Positions 23,981 through 34,019 are shown, counted from the stretch's first letter. The stretch is DNA of 37,345 nucleotides from Streptomyces sp. McG3 (GCF_018619185.1 NZ_JAAXYC010000047.1:1-37345), one strand, 5' to 3'. Notes: generated from the letters alone by a model not told the origin. Made by a program: numbers and translations.

Positions 23981-24214
23981 TCAGAGGTGGACGACCGGGC
24001 AGGTCAGGGTTCGTGTGATGCCGTCCACCTGCTGCACCTTGGCGACCACCATGCGGCCGAGTTCATCGACCGTGTCTGCTTGGGCCCGCACGATCACGTC
24101 GTACGGACCGGTGACGTCCTCTGCCTGGATGACTCCCGGGATCTTGGAAATGGTCTCGGCGACGATCGACGCCTTGCCCACTTCGGTCTGGATGAGGATG
24201 TACGCCTGTACCAC
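23981..24214 (-). CDS. Stand-alone Lrp/AsnC ligand-binding domain protein
   Basis: 77-residue protein made only of the Lrp/AsnC effector (RAM, ACT-like) domain: VQAYILIQTEVGKASIVAET, then GPYDVIVRAQADTVDELGRM and TLTCPVVHL. No DNA-binding helix-turn-helix is present, so it cannot bind DNA alone. Such proteins form beta-sandwich oligomers that bind amino acids. GTG at 24214 has GGAGG four bases upstream. The large open frame that continues to 25402 is antisense to thiL. Could modulate a full-length Lrp protein by mixed oligomers; inference. Confidence 0.9.
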   Translation of the reverse strand: MVQAYILIQTEVGKASIVAETISKIPGVIQAEDVTGPYDVIVRAQADTVDELGRMVVAKVQQVDGITRTLTCPVVHL

Positions 24215-24433
24215 GGAACCTCCAGGGCGGCCACGAGGATCATGTGGGGGAAAGGGACGCCACGTTATCGCGTTGCCGCGGGCCACGGGGAGACCTACGG
24301 GCCGGATGACGTCCACAGCGTGGCGGACAGAGCGCAGAAGTTGACGTATCTCTTGACGGTACCGACAGCACAGACGGCTCGCGACCGGGGGCCCGGACGG
24401 GTGTCCGGGGCGATAAAGGAGAGGTGAGACTCG

Positions 24434-25414
24434 GTGAAGGGAACCGTGGGCGAGTTGGGGGAGTTCGGGCTCATCAGAGAGCTCACGTCCCGGCTCACCA
24501 CCACTCCGGCGGTACGGCTGGGGCCCGGCGACGACGCCGCGGTCGTGGCCGCCCCCGACCGCAGGGTCGTGGCCAGTACGGACATCCTGCTGGAAGGCCG
24601 GCACTTCCGGCGTGACTGGTCGACGGCGTACGACGTCGGCCGCAAGGCCGCCGCACAGAACCTCGCCGACATCGCGGCCATGGGCGCCGTGCCCACCGCG
24701 CTGCTCCTCGGCCTCGTCGTCCCCGCCGACCTCCCCGTCACCTGGGCCGCCGAACTGATGGACGGACTGCGCGACGAGTGCCAGGTGGCGGGCGCCGCCG
24801 TGGTCGGCGGCGATGTGGTCGGCGGTGACACGATCACCGTCGCGATCACCGCCCTCGGCGACCTGCGCAACCATGAACCGGTCACCCGGGCCGGGGCCCG
24901 CCCCGGTGACGTCGTCGCGGTCACCGGCTGGCTCGGCTGGTCCGCCGCCGGATACGCCGTGCTCTCCCGCGGCTTCCGCTCGCCCCGCGCCTTCGTCGAG
25001 GCCCACCGCCGTCCCGAACCGCCGTACCACGCGGGCCCCGCGGCGGCCGGGCTCGGCGCCACCGCGATGACCGACGTCAGCGACGGCCTCGTCGCGGACC
25101 TCGGGCACATCGCGGAGTCCAGCAAGGTCCGCATCGACCTGCGCTCCGGCCTCATCGACATCCCCTCGCAGATGTCCGACATCGGCCAGGCCGTCGGCGT
25201 CGATCCGCTCCAGTGGGTGCTGACCGGGGGAGAGGACCACGCGATCGTGGCGACCTTCCCTCCGGACGTGAAGCTGCCCGCCCGCTGGAAGGTGATCGGC
25301 GAGGTCCTCAACCCCTCCGCCCTGCCCCAGGTCACCGTCGACGGCGCGCCCTGGACCAGCAAGGGCGGCTGGGACCACTTCGGCTCCATCGAGGACACCC
25401 ACCCGCCCCGGTGA
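24434..25414 (+). CDS. thiL: Thiamine-monophosphate kinase
   Basis: 326-residue PurM/ThiL-fold kinase converting thiamine phosphate to thiamine diphosphate, the last step of the pathway. Motifs: GPGDDAAVV (~34-42), [43 protein letters not shown] and [11 protein letters not shown], all carrying the Asp/Gly residues that bind Mg-ATP. The start is GTG at 24434 with GGAGAGG. thiD starts 17 bases after its stop. No THI-box riboswitch is apparent upstream. Two TTGACG hexamers (24341 and 24353) precede it. Confidence 0.95.
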   Translation: MKGTVGELGEFGLIRELTSRLTTTPAVRLGPGDDAAVVAAPDRRVVASTDILLEGRHFRRDWSTAYDVGRKAAAQNLADIAAMGAVPTALLLGLVVPADLPVTWAAELMDGLRDECQVAGAAVVGGDVVGGDTITVAITALGDLRNHEPVTRAGARPGDVVAVTGWLGWSAAGYAVLSRGFRSPRAFVEAHRRPEPPYHAGPAAAGLGATAMTDVSDGLVADLGHIAESSKVRIDLRSGLIDIPSQMSDIGQAVGVDPLQWVLTGGEDHAIVATFPPDVKLPARWKVIGEVLNPSALPQVTVDGAPWTSKGGWDHFGSIEDTHPPR

Positions 25415-25431
25415 CCATTAGATTGCTGCGT

Positions 25432-26265
25432 ATGCCCATACGTACCGCTGTACCGCCCCGCGTGCTCACCGTCGCCGGATCAGACTCCGGCGGCGGTGCG
25501 GGGATCCAGGCCGATCTGAAGACGATGCTCGCGCTCGGTGTGCACGGCATGAGCGTGCTCACCGCTGTCACCGCACAGAACTCCCTCGGCGTCCAGGGCG
25601 CGTGGGAGCTTCCGGTGGAGGCCGTACGCGCCCAGTACCGCAGTGTCGTCGACGACATCGGGGTCCAGGCCGTGAAGACCGGAATGCTCGCCTCCGCCGT
25701 CCTCGTGGAGACCGTCGCCGAACTCCTCGCCGGAACCGACGCCCCCGTCGTCGTCGACCCGGTCGGCGTCTCCAAGCACGGCGACGCGCTGCTCGCCGCC
25801 GAGGCCCTCGACTCCGTACGGACGAAGCTGCTGCCCGTCGCCACCGTCGCCACCCCGAACCTCGACGAAGTGGCCCAGCTCACCGGGGTCACGGTCACCG
25901 ACGAGAGCGGAATGCGCCGGGCCGCCGAGGAGATCCTCTCCTTCGGGCCGCGCTGGGTCGTGATCAAGGGCGGCCACCTGCCCGGTGAGGCGGTGGACCT
26001 GCTCACCGACGGGAGCGCGGAACACTGGCTGCGCGCTCCCCGGTACGACAACCGTCACACCCACGGCACCGGCTGCACCCTGGCCTCGGCCATCGCCTCC
26101 GGGCTCGCACTCGGGAAGGACGTGCCCACGGCGGTACGGGACGCGAAGACGTACGTGACCGGCGCGATCGAGGCCGGCTTCCCGCTCGGCGGCGGCATCG
26201 GCCCCGTCGACCACGGCTGGGAGACCCGTCCGGCCCGCTCACCCGGCACCGGCCCGGCCGTCTGA
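25432..26265 (+). CDS. thiD: Hydroxymethylpyrimidine/phosphomethylpyrimidine kinase
   Basis: 277-residue ribokinase-family enzyme that phosphorylates HMP and HMP-P for thiamine pyrimidine synthesis. Typical: [20 protein letters not shown] near the N-terminus, [18 protein letters not shown], and [13 protein letters not shown] with the catalytic Asp/Cys/Gly anion hole. The start is ATG at 25432; a TAGATT -10-like hexamer (25419-25424) ends seven bases before it, so a leaderless transcript is possible besides read-through from thiL. The C-terminus is followed by a strong bidirectional terminator. Confidence 0.94.
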   Translation: MPIRTAVPPRVLTVAGSDSGGGAGIQADLKTMLALGVHGMSVLTAVTAQNSLGVQGAWELPVEAVRAQYRSVVDDIGVQAVKTGMLASAVLVETVAELLAGTDAPVVVDPVGVSKHGDALLAAEALDSVRTKLLPVATVATPNLDEVAQLTGVTVTDESGMRRAAEEILSFGPRWVVIKGGHLPGEAVDLLTDGSAEHWLRAPRYDNRHTHGTGCTLASAIASGLALGKDVPTAVRDAKTYVTGAIEAGFPLGGGIGPVDHGWETRPARSPGTGPAV

Positions 26266-26283
26266 TCACCACCCGGGCACAGC

Positions 26284-26317
26284 AAAAAGCCGGTCCACCG
26301 AGATGGACCGGCTTTTT
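26284..26317. terminator. Bidirectional terminator between thiD and rpmB
   Basis: Perfect 14-base-pair stem AAAAAGCCGGTCCA / TGGACCGGCTTTTT with a six-base loop. A/T-runs on both sides serve both converging genes. Confidence 0.95.
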
Positions 26318-26350
26318 GGGCAACCGGCAGGCTGCGCTACGACGGGGACG

Positions 26351-26536
26351 TCAGCGCGCGACCTTGCCGGCCTTGATGCACGAGGTGCAGACGTTGAGCC
26401 GCTTCGGCGTCCGACCGACCACGGCACGCACGCGCTGGATGTTGGGATTCCAGCGACGGGACGTACGGCGGTGCGAGTGCGAAATGCTGTTGCCGAAGCT
26501 CGGCCCCTTGCCGCAAACGTCGCAGTTGGCAGCCAC
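26351..26536 (-). CDS. rpmB: 50S ribosomal protein L28, zinc-binding type
   Basis: 61-residue L28. Cysteine pairs C5-x-x-C8 and C50-x-x-C53 make it the zinc-ribbon (C+) form. Streptomyces also has zinc-free (C-) ribosomal paralogues under Zur control, so this should be the zinc-replete version. Basic residues dominate ([20 protein letters not shown]). The start is GTG at 26536. It is divergent from the FakA-like gene, an order (rpmB - DAK2 - recG) conserved even in Firmicutes. A candidate promoter lies at 26650-26679 on this strand. Confidence 0.97.
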   Translation of the reverse strand: MAANCDVCGKGPSFGNSISHSHRRTSRRWNPNIQRVRAVVGRTPKRLNVCTSCIKAGKVAR

Positions 26537-26574
26537 GGGTCACTCCAAAGACTTCAGATGCACTTACAGTGAAA

Positions 26575-26588
26575 TCCGGCGCGCCGGA
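26575..26588. repeat. 14-base palindrome in the rpmB leader
   Basis: TCCGGCGCGCCGGA is a perfect palindrome 39 bases upstream of the rpmB start, within the candidate 5' UTR. It could be an operator or a small RNA hairpin. Confidence 0.4.
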
Positions 26589-26649
26589 ATCATTTGACTG
26601 AAGTGGCGGTACCGGAGGAATGGCCCGACTCTCATCGGGCAACCGGAGC

Positions 26650-26679
26650 AGCATACAACGCCTGCTTCGGAGATACGAA
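26650..26679 (-). promoter_or_regulatory. Candidate rpmB promoter
   Basis: On the minus strand TTCGTA (26679-26674), 18-base spacer, TATGCT (26655-26650). The -35 is weak. Confidence 0.3.
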
Positions 26680-26791
26680 ACTACCACGGGTCGGCCCCCG
26701 CCCCGCCCGCCCCCTGTCCGGACCGGAACCCCGGCAGGCGGGCTAACCTGCGGTGCAGTCCGTCGCCACGGCCGATCGAGGAGGACCATCG

Positions 26792-28489
26792 GTGCCGCAG
26801 CTCCCCGACGATCTGAACGCCGTCGCGGTGCGCACGTGGTGCTCACTGGCCCTGGAGGCCCTTGGCCGGGAGCGCGCGGAGATCGACGCGATCAACGTCT
26901 ACCCCATCGCCGACGGGGACACCGGCACCAACCTCTATCTGACCGTCGAGTCCGCCGCCGCGGCCGTCGAAGCGGTGTTCGCCGCGCACGAGACCGGGGC
27001 CACCGCGCCCGCCACCGCCGACGCCGTACGCGCCATGGCGCACGGCGCCCTGATCGGCGCCCGCGGGAACTCCGGCACGATCCTGGCCCAGCTGCTGCGC
27101 GGCATGGCCGGGGTGCTGGCCGACGGCGGCGACGCGGCTCACCTGCGCCTCGCCCTCACCCGGGCCGCCGACGCCGCCCGCCGGGCCGTCGCCCACCCCG
27201 TCGAGGGCACCGTGCTCACCGTCGCCGCCGCTGCCGCAGAGGCCGCCGCGGGCGAGTCCGCCGCGGGCGGGGAATCCGACCTGCGCACCGTCGTGCACGC
27301 CGCGTACGCCGGAGCACTCGCGGCCCTCGCGAGGACGCCCGATCAGCTCGCCGTCCTCGGCCGGGCGGGCGTGGTCGACGCCGGGGGCCGGGGACTGGTC
27401 GCGGTCCTCGGCGCACTGGTGGAGACCGTGACCGGGCAGGCCCCGGTACGGGGTCCCCGCACCGGGCCCGGGAGGACGCCCGCGCCCGTGGACGGCGGCT
27501 CCGTGGTGGGCCTGCCGGTGGGCGGCACCCCGGAGGGGGCGGGGCCGCTGGACTGCCCCGAGGACGGGGGCGCCGGGCCCGCGTTCGAGGTGATCTACCT
27601 CCTGGAGGCCCGTGACGAGCAGGTGGCCCGGCTGCGCACCCGGCTCGACGCCCTCGGCGACTCCCTGGTCGTGGTGGGCGGCGACGGGCTCTGGCACGTC
27701 CACGTCCACGTCGACGACGCCGGGGCCGCCGTGGAGGCGGGCGTCGAGGCCGGGCGGCCGTACCGCATCCGGATCACCCACTTCGCCACCGAGAGCGGCC
27801 ACGACCTCCGCGTCCAGGCCGAACCCACCCAGCGCGCCGTCGTCGTCGTGGTCCCCGGGGACGGACTGGCCGGGCTCTGCACCGAGGCCGGCGCCACCAC
27901 CGTGATCGCCCGCCCGGGCGAACCGCCCGCCAGCGGCGAACTGGTCGACGCCATCCGCCGCGCCCACGCCCGCGAGGTGGTGCTGCTGCCCAACGACGCC
28001 GCCCTGCGCCACACCGCCGCCGCGGCCGCCGAACAGGCCAGGACCGAGGGGGTCCGGGTCGCCCTCGTCCCCACCCGGGCCGCCGTCCAGGGCATCGCCG
28101 CCCTCGCCGTCCACGAGCCCGACCGGGGCTTCGACGAGGACGTGGTCGCCATGACAGCGGCCGCCGGCGCCACCCGCTACGCCGAACTGGCCGTCGCGGA
28201 GCGCCAGTCGTGGACCATGGCCGGGATCTGCCAGGCCGGGGACATCCTCGGCCTGATCGACGGCGACGTGGCCGTGATCGGCGCCGACGTCCCGGCCACC
28301 GCCCGCACCGTCCTCGACCGGATGCTGGCGGCGGGCGGCGAGCTGGTCACCCTCGTCCTCGGCGAGGACGTCCCCGACTCGCTGGCCGACGTGCTGGAGG
28401 AACACGTGCGCGAGGGCTACCTCGCCGTGGACACCGTGGTCTACCGGGGCGGGCACCAGCGCGCCCCCCTGCTGATCGGCGTCGAGTAG
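26792..28489 (+). CDS. DAK2/DegV-linked fatty-acid kinase-like protein (FakA family)
   Basis: 565-residue protein with an N-terminal DhaL (DAK2) nucleotide-binding domain and a C-terminal FakA/DAK1-like domain. NVYPIADGDTGTN (~35-47) holds the Asp residues that chelate Mg-ATP, and GARGNSGTILAQLL follows. In Staphylococcus and Bacillus the family partner FakB (DegV) presents fatty acids for phosphorylation; no degV gene is in this window. The start is GTG at 26792 with GAGGAGGA. A Gly/Pro-rich linker (~220-255) joins the halves. Being next to recG is ancestral order, not evidence of a DNA role. Confidence 0.85.
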   Translation: MPQLPDDLNAVAVRTWCSLALEALGRERAEIDAINVYPIADGDTGTNLYLTVESAAAAVEAVFAAHETGATAPATADAVRAMAHGALIGARGNSGTILAQLLRGMAGVLADGGDAAHLRLALTRAADAARRAVAHPVEGTVLTVAAAAAEAAAGESAAGGESDLRTVVHAAYAGALAALARTPDQLAVLGRAGVVDAGGRGLVAVLGALVETVTGQAPVRGPRTGPGRTPAPVDGGSVVGLPVGGTPEGAGPLDCPEDGGAGPAFEVIYLLEARDEQVARLRTRLDALGDSLVVVGGDGLWHVHVHVDDAGAAVEAGVEAGRPYRIRITHFATESGHDLRVQAEPTQRAVVVVVPGDGLAGLCTEAGATTVIARPGEPPASGELVDAIRRAHAREVVLLPNDAALRHTAAAAAEQARTEGVRVALVPTRAAVQGIAALAVHEPDRGFDEDVVAMTAAAGATRYAELAVAERQSWTMAGICQAGDILGLIDGDVAVIGADVPATARTVLDRMLAAGGELVTLVLGEDVPDSLADVLEEHVREGYLAVDTVVYRGGHQRAPLLIGVE

Positions 28490-28538
28490 CGGACCCACCG
28501 CCGTGCCCGCCGGACAGCTGTCAGTGCCGTGGTGTGCA

Positions 28539-30761
28539 ATGGATCGCGTGTCCTCGTTCGATGAACCTCTTCTGAAGCTGCTCGGCGGAGCCACCGCGAA
28601 GGTGATGGCCGAACACCTCGACCTGCACACGGTCGGTGATCTGCTGCACCACTACCCGCGGCGGTACGAGGAGCGCGGCAAGCTGACCGCGCTCGCCGAC
28701 CTCCCGTTGGACGAGCACGTCACGGTCGTCGCCCAGGTCGCCGACGCCCGGATCCTGATGTTCAACAACGGCCGGGGCAAACGCCTGGAGGTCACCCTGA
28801 CCGACGGCAGCGGCCGCCTCCAGCTGGTCTTCTTCGGCCACGGCGTCCACAAGCCGCACAAGGAGCTGCTCCCGGGCCGCCGGGCGATGTTCGCGGGCAA
28901 GGTCTCCGTCTTCAACCGCAAGATGCAGCTGGCCCACCCCACGTACCAACTGCTCGACGCCTCCGACGCCGACGAGGCGACCGAGGCCGTGGACGCCTTC
29001 GCCGGACGGCTGCTGCCGATCTACCCCGCCTGCAAGCAGCTCGACTCCTGGCGGATCGCCAAGGCCGTCGACGCCGTGCTGCCCAGCGCGCGGGACGCGG
29101 TGGACCCGCTGCCGCCCTCCCTGCGCGAGGGCCGGGGCTTCACCTCGCTGCCCGAGGCGCTGCTGAAGGCGCACCGCCCGCAGACGAAGGCGGACGTCGA
29201 GGACGCCAGGGCCCGGCTCAAGTGGGACGAGGCGTTCGTCCTCCAGGTCGCCCTGGCCCGCCGCCGGTACGCCGACACCCAACTGCCCGCCGTCGCCCGC
29301 CGCCCCGTCGCGGACGGCCTGCTGGACGCCTTCGACGCCAAGCTGCCCTTCACCCTCACCGAGGGCCAGGAGAAGGTCAGCAAGGAGATCTTCGACGACC
29401 TGGCCACCGAGCACCCCATGCACCGCCTCCTCCAGGGCGAGGTCGGCTCCGGGAAGACCATGGTGGCCCTGCGCGCCATGCTCACCGTGGTCGACGCCGG
29501 CGGCCAGGCCGCGATGCTCGCCCCCACCGAGGTCCTCGCCCAGCAGCACCACCGCTCGATCACCGAGATGATGGGGGAGCTGGCCGAGGGCGGCATGCTC
29601 GGGGGCTCGGACCGGGGGACCAAGGTCGTCCTGCTCACCGGCTCCATGGGCATGGCCGCCCGCCGCCAGGCCCTGCTCGACCTGGTCACCGGCGAGGCGG
29701 GGATCGTCATCGGCACCCACGCCCTCATCGAGGACAAGGTCCAGTTCCACGACCTGGGCCTGGTCGTCGTGGACGAACAGCACCGCTTCGGCGTGGAACA
29801 GCGCGACGCCCTGCGCTCCAAGGGGAAGCAGCCGCCCCACCTCCTGGTCATGACCGCCACCCCCATCCCCCGTACGGTCGCGATGACCGTCTTCGGCGAC
29901 CTGGAGACCTCCGTCCTGGACCAGCTCCCGGCCGGCCGCTCCCCGATCGCCAGCCATGTCGTCCCCGCCAAGGACAAGCCCCACTTCCTCGCCCGCGCCT
30001 GGGAACGCGTCCGCGAGGAGGCGGAGAACGGCCACCAGGCGTACGTGGTCTGCCCCCGCATCGGCGACGACGCGGAGGAGGCCGAGGGGAAGGGCGCGAA
30101 GAAGGCGAAGGCCAAGAAGGCGGCTCCCGAGGAGGACGGCGACAAGCGCCCGCCGCTCGCCGTGCTGGAGATCGCCGACGAGCTGCGCAAGGGCGCGCTG
30201 GCCGGACTGGGCGTCGAGGTGCTGCACGGCAGGATGCACCCCGACGAGAAGGACGACGTCATGCGCCGGTTCGCCGCCGGGGACGTCGACGTCCTGGTCG
30301 CCACCACCGTCATCGAGGTCGGGGTCAACGTCCCCAACGCCACCGCCATGGTGATCATGGACGCCGACCGCTTCGGCGTCTCCCAGCTCCACCAGCTCCG
30401 CGGCCGCGTCGGCCGTGGCTCCGCCCCCGGGCTCTGCCTGCTGGTCAGCGAGGCCCACGAGGCGAGCCCCGCCCGCGCCCGGCTCTCCGCCGTCGCCGCC
30501 ACCCTCGACGGCTTCGAGCTCTCCCGCATCGACCTGGAGCAGCGCCGCGAGGGCGATGTGCTGGGCCAGGCCCAGTCCGGAGTGCGCTCGTCGCTGCGGA
30601 TGCTCACCGTCATCGACGACGAGGAGGTGATCGCCGCAGCCCGCGAGGAGGCCGTCGCGATCGTCGCCGCCGACCCCGGGCTGGAACACCTGCCGGAGCT
30701 GCGCACGGTGCTGGCCGCCCTGCTGGACAAGGACCGCGAGGAGTATCTCGACAAGGGGTGA
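28539..30761 (+). CDS. recG: ATP-dependent DNA helicase RecG
   Basis: 740-residue branch-migration helicase that rescues stalled forks. An N-terminal wedge/OB domain recognises junctions; the helicase core has Walker A GEVGSGKT (~300-307), the DEQH box (~412-415) in [18 protein letters not shown], and motif [12 protein letters not shown] Lys/Ala/Glu-rich insertion (~513-536, [10 protein letters not shown]) interrupts helicase domain 2. I start at ATG 28539 ([10 protein letters not shown]); GTG 28548 is possible, and no ribosome-binding site is clear. Followed 107 bases later by rsmD. Confidence 0.95.
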   Translation: MDRVSSFDEPLLKLLGGATAKVMAEHLDLHTVGDLLHHYPRRYEERGKLTALADLPLDEHVTVVAQVADARILMFNNGRGKRLEVTLTDGSGRLQLVFFGHGVHKPHKELLPGRRAMFAGKVSVFNRKMQLAHPTYQLLDASDADEATEAVDAFAGRLLPIYPACKQLDSWRIAKAVDAVLPSARDAVDPLPPSLREGRGFTSLPEALLKAHRPQTKADVEDARARLKWDEAFVLQVALARRRYADTQLPAVARRPVADGLLDAFDAKLPFTLTEGQEKVSKEIFDDLATEHPMHRLLQGEVGSGKTMVALRAMLTVVDAGGQAAMLAPTEVLAQQHHRSITEMMGELAEGGMLGGSDRGTKVVLLTGSMGMAARRQALLDLVTGEAGIVIGTHALIEDKVQFHDLGLVVVDEQHRFGVEQRDALRSKGKQPPHLLVMTATPIPRTVAMTVFGDLETSVLDQLPAGRSPIASHVVPAKDKPHFLARAWERVREEAENGHQAYVVCPRIGDDAEEAEGKGAKKAKAKKAAPEEDGDKRPPLAVLEIADELRKGALAGLGVEVLHGRMHPDEKDDVMRRFAAGDVDVLVATTVIEVGVNVPNATAMVIMDADRFGVSQLHQLRGRVGRGSAPGLCLLVSEAHEASPARARLSAVAATLDGFELSRIDLEQRREGDVLGQAQSGVRSSLRMLTVIDDEEVIAAAREEAVAIVAADPGLEHLPELRTVLAALLDKDREEYLDKG

Positions 30762-30868
30762 GCCCGGGGCTGTCCTGCTGGTGCGGGCCGCACGCCATAT
30801 CGTGGACGCACGGCACGCGCGCAGCGCGAGCCCCTCCGCACGCCCCCGACCCCGAGGACCCCACACCC

Positions 30869-31453
30869 ATGACCCGCGTGATCGCCGGCTCGGCCGGCGG
30901 ACGCCGCCTGGCCGTACCGCCCGGCACCGGCACCCGCCCCACCTCCGACCGTGCGCGCGAGGGCCTCTTCTCCACCTGGGAAGCGCTGCTCGGCACCCTG
31001 GAGGGGGTCAGGGTCGCCGATCTGTACGCCGGATCCGGCGCCGTCGGCCTCGAAGCGCTCTCCCGGGGCGCGGTCCACGCCCTGCTCGTCGAGGCCGACG
31101 CGAAGGCCGTCCGCACCGTCCGCGACAACGTCCGCACCCTCGGTCTCCCCGGCGCCGAAGTCCGCACCGGCAAAGCCGAGCAGATCGTGACAGGACCGGC
31201 GCCCGCCGACCCGTACGACATCGTGTTCCTGGACCCGCCGTACGCCGTCACCGACGACGATCTTCGCGAGATCCTGCTCACACTCCGTGCCCAGGGGTGG
31301 CTCAGCGACGATGTGCTCGTCACGGTGGAACGCAGCACCCGGGGCGGAGAATTCGGCTGGCCCGCCGGATTCGAGCCACTGCGGTCCCGTCGCTACGGCG
31401 AGGGAACGCTTTGGTACGGTCGCGCCGCCGCTACGTGCGAAGACGCACGATGA
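30869..31453 (+). CDS. rsmD: 16S rRNA (guanine(966)-N2)-methyltransferase
   Basis: 194-residue RsmD-type methyltransferase acting on 16S rRNA in the small subunit. The SAM motif is [14 protein letters not shown] (~51-64), and the catalytic DPPY follows in IVFLDPPY (~114-121); N-terminal [13 protein letters not shown] is diagnostic. The start is ATG at 30869, with CCGAGGACC upstream. Its TGA overlaps an ATG at 31450, and coaD follows, an order common in many bacteria. Confidence 0.93.
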   Translation: MTRVIAGSAGGRRLAVPPGTGTRPTSDRAREGLFSTWEALLGTLEGVRVADLYAGSGAVGLEALSRGAVHALLVEADAKAVRTVRDNVRTLGLPGAEVRTGKAEQIVTGPAPADPYDIVFLDPPYAVTDDDLREILLTLRAQGWLSDDVLVTVERSTRGGEFGWPAGFEPLRSRRYGEGTLWYGRAAATCEDAR

Positions 31454-31479
31454 CCGGACCGGAGAGCGAGGGAGTCACA

Positions 31480-31959
31480 GTGCGCCGCGCCGTCTGTCCG
31501 GGGTCGTTCGACCCCATCACCAACGGACATCTCGACATCATTGGCCGAGCCTCGAAGCTGTACGACGTGGTGCACGTGGCGGTGATGATCAACCAGTCCA
31601 AGAAGGGGCTGTTCACCGTGGACGAGCGGATCGAGCTGATCCGCGAGGTCACCGCCGGCTTCGGCAACGTCGAGGTGGAGTCCTTCCACGGCCTGCTGGT
31701 CGACTTCTGCAAGCAGCGGGAGATCCCGGCGATCGTGAAGGGCCTGCGGGCCGTCAGCGACTTCGACTACGAGCTGCAGATGGCCCAGATGAACAACGGC
31801 CTCTCCGGCGTCGAGACGCTCTTCGTGCCGACCAATCCGACGTACAGCTTCCTGTCGTCCTCGCTGGTCAAGGAGGTGGCGACCTGGGGCGGCGATGTCT
31901 CCCACCTGTTGCCGCCGACCGTGCACGAGGCGCTGGTGAAGCGGCTGGGTGAGCGCTGA
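31480..31959 (+). CDS. coaD: Phosphopantetheine adenylyltransferase
   Basis: 159-residue nucleotidyltransferase, penultimate step of coenzyme A synthesis. [16 protein letters not shown] carries the class signature, with TNGH as the HxGH-type motif. [14 protein letters not shown] near the end is typical. I start at GTG 31480 ([10 protein letters not shown]), with GAGGGAG six bases before it and normal family length. An in-frame ATG at 31450 overlapping the rsmD stop would add ten residues that the family lacks. Co-transcribed with rsmD. Confidence 0.95.
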   Translation: MRRAVCPGSFDPITNGHLDIIGRASKLYDVVHVAVMINQSKKGLFTVDERIELIREVTAGFGNVEVESFHGLLVDFCKQREIPAIVKGLRAVSDFDYELQMAQMNNGLSGVETLFVPTNPTYSFLSSSLVKEVATWGGDVSHLLPPTVHEALVKRLGER

Positions 31960-32075
31960 GCCGCTGACGGCCCGTCACCAGGTGTCGGGCGGCGGCCGAC
32001 TGGCCTTACAGTCGTCCCGTCCGTCTCCAACGGAGCAGCAGCTTCAACAGAGCAGCAGAGAGTGGCGAGCACACG

Positions 32076-33185
32076 GTGGACGTGCAGAAGAAGCTCGACG
32101 AGATCGTCGAAGCGGTCGGGAGCGCCCGATCCATGCCCATGTCGGCCTCGTGCGTGGTCAACCGCGCCGAGCTGCTCGCCATGCTCGAAGAGGTGCGGCA
32201 GGCCCTGCCCGGCTCCCTCGCCCAGGCGCAGGAGCTGATCGGCGGCCATGAGCAGCTCGCCGTGCAGGCCCGGCAGGAGGCCGAGCGGATCATCGAGTCC
32301 GCCCACGCCCAGCGCGCCTCGCTGATCTCCGAGACCGAGATCGCCCGCCAGTCGCAGAGCGAGGCCGACCGGATCCTGTCCGAGGCCCGCCGCGATGCCG
32401 AGGAGGTCCGGGCCGAGGCCGACGACTACGTCGACAGCAAGCTCGCCAACTTCGAGGTCGTCCTCACCAAGACCATCGGTTCCGTGGACCGGGGCCGCGA
32501 GAAGCTCCTCGGCCGCGGTCAGGGTCTGGACGAGCAGGGCTATCAGGACCCCGACTTCGCCGAGGCCCCCGAGCGCAGCGCCGACCCGGAGACCCTGCGG
32601 CAGCGGGCCGACGCCTATGTCGACGCCAAGTTCGGTGCCTTCGAGGCCGTGCTCGCGAAGACCCTGGAGGCGGTCGGCCGGGGCCGCCAGAAGCTGCACG
32701 GCCGGGTAGCCAGCGACGACCTCGGTGCGCACATGGCCGCCCAGGACGCCGCAGGCGGCCAGGGGCACACCAGCGACGCCGACTACCTGGCCGGCCTCGC
32801 CGAGCTCGCCCCGGAACCGCGGCAGGCGCCCCAGCCTTCCCAGCAGCCCCAGTACCCCGCGCCGCCGCTGGGCGAGCCGAGCTACGCGCAGGCGGCGTAC
32901 GGCTATCAGGAGCAGCCGCAGCAGCCGGTCCAGCAGGGCGTCCAGGACGCGTACGGCTACCAGCAGCAGCCCGATCCGTACGCGGCGTACCAGCAGCAGG
33001 GGGGCTACGACCCGAACGGGTACCCGCCCCAGCCGGGGACCCAGCCGGACTACGGCTGGCAGCAGCAGCCCCAGCAGCCCCAGGCGGCCGGCCAGCAGGA
33101 CGGGGGCGCGCTGGACGAGACCAGCCTCTTCGACACCAGCATGATCGACCTGGAACAGCTGCGCCGGTACGAGCAGGGCCGCTGA
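32076..33185 (+). CDS. SepIVA/DivIVA-like coiled-coil protein with Q/Y-rich tail
   Basis: 369-residue protein. The N-terminal ~30 residues and a long charged coiled coil (~30-115) resemble DivIVA-family cell-division scaffolds. In mycobacteria the gene in the same place (before yceD-rnc-mutM) is sepIVA, needed for septation, hence the call. A 33-residue segment (115-147, YVDSKLANFEVVLTKTIGSV) is repeated at 178-210 (YVDAKFGAFEAVLAKTLEAV). From ~245 on the chain is Gln/Tyr/Pro-rich (AAYGYQEQPQQPVQQG), prion-like. The C-terminus (DTSMIDLEQLRRYEQGR) is probably conserved. The start is GTG at 32076, with no strong ribosome-binding site. Role in polar growth or septation is inference. Confidence 0.85.
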   Translation: MDVQKKLDEIVEAVGSARSMPMSASCVVNRAELLAMLEEVRQALPGSLAQAQELIGGHEQLAVQARQEAERIIESAHAQRASLISETEIARQSQSEADRILSEARRDAEEVRAEADDYVDSKLANFEVVLTKTIGSVDRGREKLLGRGQGLDEQGYQDPDFAEAPERSADPETLRQRADAYVDAKFGAFEAVLAKTLEAVGRGRQKLHGRVASDDLGAHMAAQDAAGGQGHTSDADYLAGLAELAPEPRQAPQPSQQPQYPAPPLGEPSYAQAAYGYQEQPQQPVQQGVQDAYGYQQQPDPYAAYQQQGGYDPNGYPPQPGTQPDYGWQQQPQQPQAAGQQDGGALDETSLFDTSMIDLEQLRRYEQGR

Positions 33186-33205
33186 TCCCGGGCGGGCCGA
33201 CCCGA

Positions 33206-33235
33206 TTGGGTGCTGAGCGGTCCGTCCAGTATCCT
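33206..33235 (+). promoter_or_regulatory. Candidate yceD-rpmF-rnc promoter
   Basis: TTGGGT (33206-33211), 18-base spacer, TATCCT (33230-33235), about 105 bases before the yceD ATG. Confidence 0.45.
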
Positions 33236-33345
33236 GAATCCTCGGTCGCACATAGGTCCGCGATCTCGGCTGCCCGTTTCGTCCACGGAACGGAGACGGT
33301 TCGTCCCCGGACCGTAGACGGCCCTCCCTTCGCAGGACGACACCC

Positions 33346-34017
33346 ATGATTTCGAAAGCAGGAAAAGCCCTGAACGGCCACCTCGACCACCGCAATCCTC
33401 TCGTGTTCGATACGCACGAGCTGGGTCGGCGTCCCGGTGCCCTGAAGCGGCTGACCCGCACGGTGGACGCACCCGGTTCACCGGTCCTGGGCATCGACGG
33501 CGTCATCGGCGTGCCGGAAGGCGCACCCGTGGAGCTGGACCTCCGCCTCGAATCGGTCATGGAAGGGGTGCTTGTCACAGGCACCGCCCGTGCAACCGCC
33601 GAGGGGGAGTGCGTAAGGTGTCTGGAGCCGCTGACCGTAGAGGTCGACGCGGACTTCCAGGAAATGTTCTCGTACCCTGACGCCGATGACCGGGGCCGCA
33701 GCAGTGCGGCGGAACCGGCCGACGACGCCGAGGACGACGAGGACAGGTTCTTCCTCGAGGACGGCTTGTTCGACCTCGAGTCAATGCTGCGTGACGCGGT
33801 AGTGCTCGCACTGCCCATGCAGCCGGTGTGCAAGGAGACCTGCGCCGGTCTGTGTTCCGAATGCGGAATCAGGCTGGACGAGAATCCGGACCACCACCAC
33901 GACGCCCTCGACATTCGTTGGGCGGCACTGCAAGGACTCGCCGAGACCGTTCAGGACGGCGAGAAGGACAACATGGGCGGCGCCGAACCTGGCGTCGACG
34001 AGAAGCAGGAGAAGTAG
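33346..34017 (+). CDS. YceD/DUF177 family protein
   Basis: 223-residue DUF177 protein, family linked to 23S rRNA accumulation and ribosome assembly. The order DUF177-rpmF-rnc is ancient. It has cysteines C89 and C92 (ECVRC) and C162, C166, C170 and C173 ([12 protein letters not shown]), enough for one or more zinc sites. A very acidic patch (~122-145) separates them. ATG at 33346 with AGGA upstream; a later start near residue 9 is possible. rpmF starts two bases after its stop. Confidence 0.88.
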   Translation: MISKAGKALNGHLDHRNPLVFDTHELGRRPGALKRLTRTVDAPGSPVLGIDGVIGVPEGAPVELDLRLESVMEGVLVTGTARATAEGECVRCLEPLTVEVDADFQEMFSYPDADDRGRSSAAEPADDAEDDEDRFFLEDGLFDLESMLRDAVVLALPMQPVCKETCAGLCSECGIRLDENPDHHHDALDIRWAALQGLAETVQDGEKDNMGGAEPGVDEKQEK

Positions 34018-34019
34018 CC

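Noticed and set aside
24341..24358. Two TTGACG hexamers 12 bases apart before thiL as tandem promoters
   Set aside because: No acceptable -10 hexamer at 16-19 bases from either one, so kept only as a remark.
24215..24433. Search for a TPP riboswitch ahead of thiL
   Set aside because: No THI-box core could be seen; thiL and thiD are often not riboswitch-controlled.
28521..30866. 781-residue frame opposite recG
   Set aside because: Shadow; no motif, while recG has all helicase motifs.
31450..31479. Upstream ATG start for coaD overlapping the rsmD stop
   Set aside because: It adds ten residues not typical of CoaD; the GTG at 31480 has its own ribosome-binding sequence.
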